Shown here: positions 52,568 through 59,765 of the stretch, piece after piece | How the letters are laid out: the number at the start of each line of letters is the position of its first letter | Position numbering within the stretch: position 1 is the first letter of the stretch | NCBI GenBank assembly: GCA_030765525.1 | Contig: JAVCCK010000020.1 | Span: 241,286-301,050 of the forward strand | Length of the DNA: 59,765 bases | Source of the DNA: Candidatus Lernaella stagnicola | Lineage (GTDB): Bacteria; Lernaellota; Lernaellaia; Lernaellales; Lernaellaceae | Direction of reading: 5' to 3' | The notes under the pieces: generated by a model | Told to the model about the DNA's origin: nothing | Seen by the model: only the letters and a program-made list of their open reading frames with translations | Databases searched by the model: none | Made by a program: the position numbers and the translations under genes

Positions 52568-54328
52568 ATGGCAGAAGAACACAAACCGATCGTCTTCGCC
52601 GGCGCGCACGACATGCCCGAAACGGTGATGTCTATCTCCACCATGTTGTGGAATCGCACCGGCAGTTGGCGATACCTGCGACCCCAGTTCCAGGACCACG
52701 TTCCGGCCTGCAACGAAGCCTGTCCCGTCGGCAACGACATCGAGGGCTTTATCCGTCTCATCGGAGAAGGAAAACCGGGCGAGGCGTGGCGCCTGCTGAA
52801 GGAAGAAAACCCCATGCCCGCCGTAACCGGCCGGGTGTGCTACCACCCTTGCGAAAATGCCTGCAACCGCAAGGATTTCGACCAACCTACGGCCATCCAG
52901 GCTCTCGAGCGCTACGCCGCTGACCACGCCGCCGACGTCGCACCGATGGAATTGTTGCGCGAGGAAAGCGGAAAGACCGTGGCCATCGTCGGCGCCGGGC
53001 CGGCCGGATTGGCCGCCGCCTATCACTTGCGCCGCCTTGGCCATCAGGTGACGGTATTCGACGCCTTGCCGCAGGCGGGCGGGTTGCTGCGTATCGGCAT
53101 CCCCGCCTATCGCCTGCCGCGCGATATTCTAGATGCCGAGGTCGCGTCCATTGAACGCCTCGGCGTGCAATTCAAGCTGGGCGTGAAAGTCGGCGTCGAT
53201 CTGCCCTTCGAGAAACTGGGCGAATACGACGCCGTCTTTATCGCCACCGGCGTGCATCTCAATCGCGTGCTGGGCATTGACGGTGAGGACGCCGAGGGCG
53301 TCGTCCCCGGTCTTAGCCTTTTGGCCAAAGTCGCGCTCGGCCAAAAATTCGATTGCGGCAAGAACGTCGTCGTCATTGGCGGCGGTAACAGTGCGGTTGA
53401 CGCGGCGCGGGTTGCGCGGCGCTTGGGCGCGGACGCCACGATTTACTATCGACGCACGCGGGTCGAAATGCCCGCCTTCGAAGAGGAAGTCGACGACGCC
53501 GAAGAGGAAGGCGTGAAGCTCGAGTTGCTTGCCGCGCCGGTGAAAATCGTCGTGCAGGACGGCCGCGTGGCGGGCGTCGAAATGCAGAAGATGGAACTGG
53601 GCGAGCCCGATGAATCCGGGCGGCGCCGTCCCGAACCGGTGCCCGGCAGCGAGTTCATCGTGCCCTGCGACATGGTCGTTTCGGCCATCGGCGAAAAGGG
53701 CGACATCGAATTCCTGCCGGCGGACGTCAAGCAGGAGTGGGGCAAGATCGTCATCGACGACTTCGGCCTCACCGGTAAACCGGGCGTGTTCGCCGGGGGC
53801 GACATCGCCAGCCCGCAGCAGAACGTCACACAGGCCTTGGGCGACGGCAAGCACGCCGCCATCGCCATCGACCGCTACCTGGGTGGCGCGACGATGGAGG
53901 AAATCGGCGACAACATCATCATCGGCGAGCGCGGCCGCGCCTCCATGGCTGCCTACGTGGGTGGCCGGGCGCACGCGAAGACCATCGGCCAGAAACGGGT
54001 TATCGTCTTTGACGACCTCAACAAGTGGCACTTCGAAAAAATCGAGCGGGTGACGACGCGTCGGCTGCCCGACGACCAGCGCACGGCGGGTTTCGAAGAA
54101 ATCAACCTCGGCCTGACCGAATCTGAAGCCATGGCTGCGGCCGAACGCTGCTTCCACTGCGGCGTGTGTACGATGTGCGACATCTGCTACATGTTCTGTC
54201 CCGACGTCTTCATCCTGCACAAAACCGATGGCGAATACGGCTACGATATCAATTTCGACTACTGCAAGGGTTGCGGCATCTGCGTGCATGAATGTCCACG
54301 CGCGGCCATGATCCTGGTGGAGGAGTAA
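52568..54328 (+). CDS. GltD-like flavoprotein fused to 2x[4Fe-4S] ferredoxin (por delta)
   Basis: 586 residues from the ATG at 52568 after GAGGAAA; a GTG at 52553 overlapping the gamma stop is possible. Residues about 40-130 hold the GltD-type iron-sulfur helical domain (CNEACPVGNDIEGF, GRVCYHPCENACN). Then come a FAD site VAIVGAGPAGLAAAYHLRRLG (shortened: VAIVGAGPAGLAA, 138-150) and an NAD(P) site VVVIGGGNSAVDAARVARRL (267-286). The last 60 residues (from 528) are a two-cluster ferredoxin: CFHCGVCTMCDICYMFCP and CKGCGICVHECP. The fusion places NAD(P)H:ferredoxin chemistry on the delta subunit, between gamma and alpha subunit genes. Confidence 0.93.
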   Translation: MAEEHKPIVFAGAHDMPETVMSISTMLWNRTGSWRYLRPQFQDHVPACNEACPVGNDIEGFIRLIGEGKPGEAWRLLKEENPMPAVTGRVCYHPCENACNRKDFDQPTAIQALERYAADHAADVAPMELLREESGKTVAIVGAGPAGLAAAYHLRRLGHQVTVFDALPQAGGLLRIGIPAYRLPRDILDAEVASIERLGVQFKLGVKVGVDLPFEKLGEYDAVFIATGVHLNRVLGIDGEDAEGVVPGLSLLAKVALGQKFDCGKNVVVIGGGNSAVDAARVARRLGADATIYYRRTRVEMPAFEEEVDDAEEEGVKLELLAAPVKIVVQDGRVAGVEMQKMELGEPDESGRRRPEPVPGSEFIVPCDMVVSAIGEKGDIEFLPADVKQEWGKIVIDDFGLTGKPGVFAGGDIASPQQNVTQALGDGKHAAIAIDRYLGGATMEEIGDNIIIGERGRASMAAYVGGRAHAKTIGQKRVIVFDDLNKWHFEKIERVTTRRLPDDQRTAGFEEINLGLTESEAMAAAERCFHCGVCTMCDICYMFCPDVFILHKTDGEYGYDINFDYCKGCGICVHECPRAAMILVEE

Positions 54329-54331
54329 GCC

Positions 54332-55486
54332 ATGAAGAAAGTACTCATGGGCAATCACGCGGCGTCCTGGGCCGTCATGCGCGCCCGCGTGAAGGTGATC
54401 TCCGCCTACCCGATCACCCCCCAAACGCACATCGTCGAGGAGCTTTCGGAAATATGCGCCGACGGCCGCCTCGACGCCAAGTTCTTGAAGGTGGAGTCTG
54501 AACACTCGGCCATGGCCAGCGTGATCGCCGCCTCATCGACCGGCGTGCGCGTGTTCACCGCTTCCTCGTCCAATGGCCTGGCCTTGATGCACGAGATGCT
54601 GCACTGGGCCTCTGGCGCGCGCCTGCCGGTGGTGATGGTCAACGTCAACCGCGCCCTGGCCCCGGGCTGGAATATTTGGGCCGACCAAACCGATTCACTC
54701 GCCCAGCGCGACACCGGTTGGATTCAAATCTACGTGGAAGACAACCAAGAGGTGTTCGACACCGTCATCCAAGGATACCGCGTCGCCGAGCAGGTGATGC
54801 TGCCGGTGATGGTGTGTTACGACGCTTTCTTCCTGTCGCACACCTACGAACCGGTCGATATCCCCGATGAAGAACTTGTCGACAAGTTCCTGCCGCCTTA
54901 CGATCCACTCCACTATTTGAACCCAGCCGATCCGCACAATTTCAGTGCGCTGGTCATGCCGGAGCATTTCATGGAAATGCGGTGGAAGGTGCAGCGGGCT
55001 ATGGAGCGCGTGCCGGAAGTCGCCGCGAAAACGCACGAGGAATTCGCCGACGTGTTCGACCGCCGCTACGGGTTGGTCGAAGCCATCGAATGCGACGACG
55101 CGGAAACCGTGCTCGTCACCTCCGGCACCACGACCAGCCCGGCAAGGGTCCTGGTTAAAAAGCTCCGCGAACAAGGCAAGAAAATCGGCGTGCTCAAACT
55201 GCGCTACTTCCGGCCTTTCCCCGGACCGCAGATTTACGACGTGCTCAAAGGCAAGAAAAGGGCGATCGTCATCGATCGCAACATCAGCTTCGGCAAGGGC
55301 GGCATCTGGGCCGACGAACTGCGCGGCGCGCTGGCCAACTACGAGGACGTGCCGCCGGTTTACGGTTACGTCATGGGCCTGGGCGGTCGCGACATCACCC
55401 CCGACCAACTCGAGGAAATCGTCACTGAAGTCGAGGGCATGGGAAAACCGGACAGCCTCCTTTACTGGAAGGGGTTGAAGGTATGA
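54332..55486 (+). CDS. porA: Pyruvate:ferredoxin oxidoreductase, alpha subunit
   Basis: 384 residues; three bases after the delta fusion with AGGAGTAAG as ribosome site. Pyrimidine-binding domain of the TPP enzyme: VISAYPITPQTHIVEEL, the catalytic Glu region LKVESEHSAMASVIAAS, FTASSSNGLALMHEML and GTTTSPARVLVKKLREQG. In the C-terminal part, LKLRYFRPFPGPQIYDVL and IDRNISFGKGGIWADELRG are characteristic. The substrate is taken to be pyruvate from the beta subunit's sequence; 2-oxoisovalerate cannot be excluded. Confidence 0.95.
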   Translation: MKKVLMGNHAASWAVMRARVKVISAYPITPQTHIVEELSEICADGRLDAKFLKVESEHSAMASVIAASSTGVRVFTASSSNGLALMHEMLHWASGARLPVVMVNVNRALAPGWNIWADQTDSLAQRDTGWIQIYVEDNQEVFDTVIQGYRVAEQVMLPVMVCYDAFFLSHTYEPVDIPDEELVDKFLPPYDPLHYLNPADPHNFSALVMPEHFMEMRWKVQRAMERVPEVAAKTHEEFADVFDRRYGLVEAIECDDAETVLVTSGTTTSPARVLVKKLREQGKKIGVLKLRYFRPFPGPQIYDVLKGKKRAIVIDRNISFGKGGIWADELRGALANYEDVPPVYGYVMGLGGRDITPDQLEEIVTEVEGMGKPDSLLYWKGLKV

Positions 55487-56370
55487 GAGAGAATTATCCG
55501 CGGCAAGAGATCATGATGAGCGGTCACCTCGCCTGCCAGGGCTGCGGCGGTTCAGCCGCCATGCGCCATGTCCTCAAGGCGATGGGCCCCGACACCATCA
55601 TCGTACAACCGGCCTGCTGCTGGACCATCATCGGCGGCATGTTCCCCTACAGCGCCTTGAAGGTGCCCGTCTTCCATACCGCCTTCGAAACCAGCGGCGC
55701 CGCCCTCTCGGGCATCAAGGCCGCTCTGGACATGAAGGGCGACACCAAAACGCAGGTGATGGCCTTCGCCGGCGACGGCGGCACCTTCGATATCGGCCTG
55801 CAGGCCCTATCCGGCGCGGCCGAACGCAACGAAGATGTCATCTATTTTTGTTACGACAACGAAGCGTACATGAACACGGGCGTCCAGCGCTCCGGCGCCA
55901 CCCCCGACAAAGCCTGGACAACCACCACTCCGGCCAACGCGCCCAAGGAGGGGCCGAAGAAGAACATCGTCCAGATCCTCGCCGGGCATAAGGTGCCCTA
56001 CATCGCCACCGCCAACGTGGCCTTCCCCGAAGACCTGATCGCCAAGGTCAAGAAAGCCAAGGAAATCCGCGGCACGAAGTTCATCCATATCCTTTCGCCG
56101 TGTCCGCCGGGCTGGAAAATCGCCAGCGACATGACCATCGAGATCGCCCGGCTGGCCACGTACACCAAGGTTTTTCCCGTGTATGAGGTGTTCGACGGCG
56201 AGAGATACAACATCAACATCGAACCGCGCGACATTCCCGTCTTCGAGTACCTCAAGCCGCAAGGACGCTTCCGCCACCTGACCGAACAGGACGTGGAAGA
56301 GATCCAAAGACGCGTCAACTACGAATGGCGCACGCTTCTGCACAAGGCGATGGACGAGTACTACCAGTAG
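55483..56370 (+). CDS. porB: Pyruvate:ferredoxin oxidoreductase, beta subunit
   Basis: 295 residues; overlaps porA by four bases. The TPP pyrophosphate-binding motif starts at GDGGTFDIGLQALSGAAERN and ends YDNEAYMNTGVQRSGATPDK, as in PorB proteins that act on pyruvate. Cluster-binding Cys: HLACQGCGGS, then VQPACCW, and a distal Cys in HILSPCPPGWKIA. Together with the alpha, gamma and GltD-like delta subunits the complex couples pyruvate and ferredoxin and, through the fused flavin domain, possibly NAD(P)H. A strong terminator follows 22 bases later. Confidence 0.95.
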   Translation: MRENYPRQEIMMSGHLACQGCGGSAAMRHVLKAMGPDTIIVQPACCWTIIGGMFPYSALKVPVFHTAFETSGAALSGIKAALDMKGDTKTQVMAFAGDGGTFDIGLQALSGAAERNEDVIYFCYDNEAYMNTGVQRSGATPDKAWTTTTPANAPKEGPKKNIVQILAGHKVPYIATANVAFPEDLIAKVKKAKEIRGTKFIHILSPCPPGWKIASDMTIEIARLATYTKVFPVYEVFDGERYNINIEPRDIPVFEYLKPQGRFRHLTEQDVEEIQRRVNYEWRTLLHKAMDEYYQ

Positions 56371-56391
56371 CAATCCGCAAGTCAGCAAACC

Positions 56392-56420
56392 GGCCGGGGC
56401 CAATAACCCCGGCCTTTTTT
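56392..56420 (+). terminator. rho-independent terminator of the por operon
   Basis: GGCCGGGG (56392-56399), loop CCAATAA, CCCCGGCC (56407-56414), then six T. Confidence 0.93.
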
Positions 56421-56574
56421 GCCCCTGGACGTCGCGGGCGTTTCGGGCCGTCGACCGGCGCGGAGAAACCGACCGGTCAATAAATCCCTTGCTTTATTTG
56501 ACGCGATGTGTCACAAACATCGCGGATTGGCATCCGAGGGGAGGAGGGACACCGGCGTCGAAAGGATTTACGCC

Positions 56575-57375
56575 ATGTACCAACTCACAAATGACTTGTC
56601 CGTTGCTTCGTCCGTTCTGTTCTCCAATGTCTGGCTTTTCGCCGACTCCAAGAACCGTCGCTTCTTAATCGACACCGGTGACGCCGCCGAACGCTGGCTG
56701 CTGCGCCGCTGCCTGAAGCGGGCGGGAATTACCCAACCCGGCGACATTACAGCGGTTCTGCTCACCCACTGGCATCGCGATCACGCCGGCAACGCCGCCT
56801 GGCTGCGCGAAACCTACGGCTGCCCCGTTATCTGCCATGAAAACGACGCCCCGTACCTGGAGGCCACCGCCGCACCTGAGCCGCTAACCGGTCTCAAGGC
56901 ACCGGTGTGGGCCCGCGTCGGGCATCTGTTGCAGGATCTGTATCCGGCGCGCTGCGTGGTGGACGAAACCTTCCGTGCCGGGCCCTGGAAGTGGGGTTTC
57001 GAGATCATCCACACGCCCGGCCACACGCCGGGGACCGTGATGTTTTACCATCGCCCCACCGCGACGCTCTTTTCCGGCGACGCGATTCTGACCGGCACCA
57101 CACCGTTTAGGCTGGGGGAAATCGTCGGCCTCGCCGTGCCGGAATTCAGCCCGCACTTGGACGAATGTCATGCCGCCACGCGCCAATATGTGAAAATAGC
57201 TCCGGAAATCAAGCGCTTGTGCGCCGGGCACGGACCCCTCGTCGAGGGCGACATCAACGCCAAGCTGCGCGCGCTCATCAACGGGGAACGGCAAGCGGCG
57301 CCCCTTTTGGGCATCGTGCGTAATCTGGTGGCCATGCCCCAACTCGCCAAGCAGTTGCTGCCCCGGCACGTATAG
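56575..57375 (+). CDS. MBL-fold metallo-hydrolase
   Basis: 266 residues from the ATG at 56575 after AAAGGAT; upstream in-frame starts at 56419 overlap the terminator. Metallo-beta-lactamase fold: NVWLFADSKNRRFLIDTGD, the zinc motif LTHWHRDHAGN (H-x-H-x-D-H), HTPGHTPGTVMFY (His), LFSGDAILTG (Asp) and CAGHGPLVEGD (last His). Substrates of such hydrolases range from glyoxalase-II thioesters to lactones. It is a single gene with a terminator upstream, convergent with the CAP-domain lipoprotein. Confidence 0.93.
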   Translation: MYQLTNDLSVASSVLFSNVWLFADSKNRRFLIDTGDAAERWLLRRCLKRAGITQPGDITAVLLTHWHRDHAGNAAWLRETYGCPVICHENDAPYLEATAAPEPLTGLKAPVWARVGHLLQDLYPARCVVDETFRAGPWKWGFEIIHTPGHTPGTVMFYHRPTATLFSGDAILTGTTPFRLGEIVGLAVPEFSPHLDECHAATRQYVKIAPEIKRLCAGHGPLVEGDINAKLRALINGERQAAPLLGIVRNLVAMPQLAKQLLPRHV

Positions 57376-57420
57376 CGCGGGCCGAGGCGAGGGCGAAAAA
57401 GCCGGTTTTCGTGTGGTTTT

Positions 57421-57987
57421 CTAATCTTCGAGATCGGGATCCGGCTCTTCGCCGAACCAGACCACCGCGTATTCATCCTTGATGGCCGCGCCGATGGCCT
57501 GCCAATCGTTGTCGGCCCACGTGTCCTTGTTACGAATGACGGCGTCGTGGCCGGAACTGCCCTTCCATTGGTCCAACGCCCCCTCGGCGTCGATACCGGC
57601 GCTCGACGACGCGGCGATTTCGTACCCTTCGCCCGGATATCCTGCGATTTCAGCCGGTTTGCTATGCATGCACGCGGCGTTGGCGTGATCGTCGGTGTAG
57701 CAGCATTTCGTCCAATCGCCCTTTTCGGACCAGGAATGCAGGTTGCAATCGCCGTGCACCGGGTCGTGGTCGACCAGGTCGCGCACGTGGGCCTTGGCGG
57801 TGGTCATCAACGCGGGTGATTTGGGAATGCGCGGTAGCCCGTGATCCGCGCGGTAATCATTGACCAAATCAACCAACGCCGCGCCGGAGGTTTCGCCCTC
57901 CTCTTCAAAGAGTTCCTCACACCCAACCAGGATCAAAAAGAAAGCCGCGCACCCGAGGATCGCCACAAAAACGAAAACGCGTTTCAT
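57421..57987 (-). CDS. CAP/SCP-domain lipoprotein
   Basis: 188 residues. Lipoprotein signal LILVGC with Cys23, followed by an acidic stretch (EELFEEEGE). The CAP domain reads ALVDLVNDYRADHGLPRIPK, SPALMTTAKAHVRDL, NLHSWSEKGDWTKCCY (H-S-W with the usual CAP His), EIAGYPGEGYEIAAS and YAVVWFGEE. The cavity residues (His, Glu, His) are present in part. CAP proteins are secreted proteins that bind sterols or lipids or cut peptides in other taxa; the role in bacteria is unclear. Small and probably anchored in the membrane. Confidence 0.85.
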   Translation of the reverse strand: MKRVFVFVAILGCAAFFLILVGCEELFEEEGETSGAALVDLVNDYRADHGLPRIPKSPALMTTAKAHVRDLVDHDPVHGDCNLHSWSEKGDWTKCCYTDDHANAACMHSKPAEIAGYPGEGYEIAASSSAGIDAEGALDQWKGSSGHDAVIRNKDTWADNDWQAIGAAIKDEYAVVWFGEEPDPDLED

Positions 57988-58155
57988 CGTGCCTCACTTC
58001 CCGATGTTGAACAGACCACGACTTGCATCATAGTTGAAAAAACGTACGAATATCAATGACTTTCTATGACATCTGCCACGCCGGCGTGAGGTGTTGACTA
58101 GGCCGTATCCGCCCGTTAAACTGAAATAGTTATTTTGCGAAAGGGAGGGTGGCAC

Positions 58156-58680
58156 GTGAACTTCACGGTAAGCGGGCGTTTGCGCGCGCTGGCGGTGGCG
58201 GGCATTTTCTGCATGGGGCTCGGCGGGCTGCTGTTGCACGCGAAAATCCACTGGATATTCAAGGGCGGCGAGTTTCAACCGACCAACCTCGTGCCGCTCG
58301 TGGCAACGCTGACCAGTGTGCTGATTGTCACCGCGCTTTTCTCGACCGGCCGCCATTCGGCGACGGCCCAACTTATCAACGGCATGGCCTGCATCATCGG
58401 CATCGTCACCATGACGCACTACATGATCGTCGAACTCGACGGCGCGTACTCGCTGAAGGCCATTCTAATTTACGGCACCTTGGCCGATTCGCTTATCCTG
58501 GCCGGCAAGTGGGCGCTGGGCCAAATGCTCTTCGAGATCGACCTCGACCGCGCGGCGGGCCGCGGTTTGAACGACCGGGCCAAGCGTCCGGCGTATTGGC
58601 GGTACCTGCGTGCGCCGTGGTGGGGGTTTCACTTGGCGGCCATGGGCGGCGTGTACGCTCTGGGCGTCCTCGTGTTTTAG
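58156..58680 (+). CDS. Four-helix membrane protein of unknown function
   Basis: 174 residues from the GTG at 58156, eight bases after GGGAGGG; a TTG at 58135 in the same frame lies before this ribosome site. Four membrane helices: ALAVAGIFCMGLGGLLLH, VPLVATLTSVLIVTALF, GMACIIGIVTMTHYMIVE, and a final one at GFHLAAMGGVYALGVLVF. Conserved-looking charged loop DRAAGRGLNDRAKRPAYWRY between helices 3 and 4. Family not recognised. It is followed 12 bases later by a 35-residue membrane protein, with which it likely forms a unit. Confidence 0.75.
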   Translation: MNFTVSGRLRALAVAGIFCMGLGGLLLHAKIHWIFKGGEFQPTNLVPLVATLTSVLIVTALFSTGRHSATAQLINGMACIIGIVTMTHYMIVELDGAYSLKAILIYGTLADSLILAGKWALGQMLFEIDLDRAAGRGLNDRAKRPAYWRYLRAPWWGFHLAAMGGVYALGVLVF

Positions 58681-58692
58681 AAGGGGATCATC

Positions 58693-58800
58693 ATGGGCAT
58701 CTTGAAATACATCGCGTGGCCGAAACCCGGCTGGTTCGTATTTCATGGGTTTGCGGCGGCACTGCTGTTGGCGTTAGGCGCCGCGGTGAAGTTTGCGTGA
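58693..58800 (+). CDS. 35-residue single-pass membrane protein
   Basis: ATG at 58693 after AAGGGGATC, 12 bases behind the four-helix protein. The chain is MGILKYIAWPKPGW then VFHGFAAALLLALGAAV and a short KFA end: an aromatic and basic N-terminus, one membrane helix and no more. Its spacing and ribosome site support a real gene; its function may be to assist the larger membrane protein. Confidence 0.6.
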   Translation: MGILKYIAWPKPGWFVFHGFAAALLLALGAAVKFA

Positions 58801-58807
58801 CCGTGCG

Positions 58808-59765
58808 TTATTGTAGTTGAAGCAAAATCTCGTCGTACGCGGTGTAGATGGCTTCGGCCGAGCCGCCCCCCGGTGACAGAATCGAATAGTAGAAATAGCG
58901 CAAGTTGCGGTATTGCTCCTTGGTGAGCACGTAGCCGATCCAATCCTGACCGATGTTCGCGTGCATCTGGTGCGACGCACCGATTTGCCACCGCAGCGTC
59001 AGCCCGACTTCCGGCGCAATCTCGCCCGGCAGCGCTGCGAATACGAAGCTTCCCAAACGGAACGCCGAGGCTATCGTGCGGCCGGTTTCCCCCATACCCG
59101 GTATGGGCCTGGGAATCATCCCGACCTGGCCGATCAACGCGAAAAAGGGATTGGTCAGTTTTGTATACACAACCGCCTGGCCGAAGCGCAGGCGCGGATC
59201 GTCGATCACTTCGGCGTCATCCAGCAGTGCCAGGGCGTCATCGGCGAGCACGCCGCCGAAGCTGTCGACTTCCTCCCACGTGCCCCAGTCGCCGTCTTCC
59301 TCGTTATTGACCGGCAGCACGCCGCCGCCCAGGTTGCCGTTGACGAACATATTCACGCCGCCGAGCGCTTCGTCCATGTGCCGCACGTAGGCTCCGGGGA
59401 AGTCGGCCGAGATCGCCACGTTGTGACGGCCCATCACCGTGGGGTGGCAGCCCCAGTTCATCACCGTGCCGATGGGTGCGCCGTCCGGTGCGCTGAACAC
59501 CAGCACCGTGAGAGTCGAGTCGAGGCCCGCTTCCGGGTCCACAGCGGCCTGGTCGTTGAAGTGCAGCCGCGACTCCGAACCCGTCGCCACGGCCGCCACC
59601 GCCGGACGCTGCGCCTCATACGCCGCCAGCGCCGCTTCGACGGCGCCGTCAACCATCCAGTCGATGAAAGCCTCATCGCGGCCGCTACGCGGCGGTATCA
59701 TGAGACCCCAGAGACCGATGGTGTCGGGCGCATGGTGCGAATGCGTGCCGGTGACGATCACGCGG
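58808..59765 (-). CDS. Neutral/alkaline ceramidase-like protein (5' end missing)
   Basis: 319 codons on the minus strand to the right edge, no start within the window; Val at 59761 is internal. It resembles the N-terminal half of neutral/alkaline non-lysosomal ceramidases: GTHSHHAPDT near the start and NWGCHPTVMG supply the zinc His ligands, followed by ISADFPGAYVRHMDEAL. The nucleophile motif expected as GDVSPN reads GNLGGGVLP here, with no Ser, so amidase activity is doubtful. Its C-terminal region ends ASHQMHANIGQDWIGYVLT and TAYDEILLQLQ. Convergent with the small membrane protein, seven bases apart. Confidence 0.75.
   Translation of the reverse strand, partial: RVIVTGTHSHHAPDTIGLWGLMIPPRSGRDEAFIDWMVDGAVEAALAAYEAQRPAVAAVATGSESRLHFNDQAAVDPEAGLDSTLTVLVFSAPDGAPIGTVMNWGCHPTVMGRHNVAISADFPGAYVRHMDEALGGVNMFVNGNLGGGVLPVNNEEDGDWGTWEEVDSFGGVLADDALALLDDAEVIDDPRLRFGQAVVYTKLTNPFFALIGQVGMIPRPIPGMGETGRTIASAFRLGSFVFAALPGEIAPEVGLTLRWQIGASHQMHANIGQDWIGYVLTKEQYRNLRYFYYSILSPGGGSAEAIYTAYDEILLQLQ

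Noticed and set aside
56419-56574. N-terminal extension of the MBL protein
   Set aside because: It begins inside the terminator of the por operon and reads as random Arg-rich sequence.

Overview
The window is about 60 percent GC, densely coded, and holds 52 protein genes I can support (two cut by the window edges), with no rRNA, tRNA, CRISPR array or insertion sequence that I can see. The organism is a diderm (Gram-negative type) bacterium: it has outer-membrane beta-barrels, a Wza-like polysaccharide export lipoprotein, a TonB/AgmX-like protein, a LolA-like periplasmic protein and many lipoproteins. Lipoproteins whose lipobox cysteine is followed by long Asp/Asn runs, MXAN_6640-type peptidases, AgmX/PglI C-termini and NtrC-type two-component systems point to a Deltaproteobacteria/Myxococcota-like lineage or a related uncultured phylum (inference; no marker gene here fixes it). 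Pyruvate:ferredoxin oxidoreductase together with NADP-isocitrate dehydrogenase and acyl-CoA dehydrogenase suggests an organism able to live anaerobically.

Layout. 1-2199: 3'-truncated Asp-rich lipoprotein with propeller-like repeats (minus). 2200-5429: a near-perfect sigma-54 promoter drives an HRDC-domain protein and ComM/YifB, followed by an XRE/S24 repressor-like protein. 5459-8722: giant FG-GAP lipoprotein. 8963-13070: DedA-like membrane protein pair, then a GT4 glycosyltransferase (apparent ATT start) coupled to a GT-C membrane glycosyltransferase. 13071-17641: icd, then an NtrC-type regulator and its histidine kinase. 17723-19667: bioD and a second GT-C protein. 19892-25205: AgmX-like protein, small unknown, Tat-exported LmbE-like deacetylase, nitronate monooxygenase/FabK-like protein, acyl-CoA dehydrogenase, Bor-like lipoprotein. 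25256-30618: MarR - RND transporter - LolA-like - outer-membrane barrel operon with a clear autoregulatory operator. 30813-35863: Asp-tailed metallopeptidase, Na/Pi cotransporter-PhoU fusion, CDP-alcohol phosphatidyltransferase pair. 35981-39550: translationally coupled tsaD - DUF2062 - rsmA - SGNH hydrolase. 39593-43564: exopolysaccharide export operon (fused ExeA-like ATPase/BY-kinase, Wza-like lipoprotein, outer-membrane barrel). 43873-51182: VOC protein, epimerase, two Asp-tethered lipoproteins (an EEP-family nuclease/phosphatase and an M23 peptidase), thiamine-binding-like protein, two GT4 glycosyltransferases. 51311-56370: XRE-cupin regulator and a four-gene pyruvate:ferredoxin oxidoreductase operon with a GltD-like/ferredoxin fusion. 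56575-59765: MBL-fold hydrolase, CAP-domain lipoprotein, small membrane proteins and a truncated neutral-ceramidase-like protein.

The most interesting points are the sigma-54 promoter with two upstream 15-bp repeats in front of the HRDC-comM pair, the one-chain fusion of an ExeA-type AAA ATPase with a tyrosine-rich BY-kinase in an export operon, the Asp-tethered lipoprotein family, the MarR-controlled RND/LolA-like/barrel envelope operon with overlapping palindromes, the ATT-start glycosyltransferase, and the ceramidase-like protein that seems to have lost its nucleophile motif. All functional calls are from reading the sequence; no database search was run.
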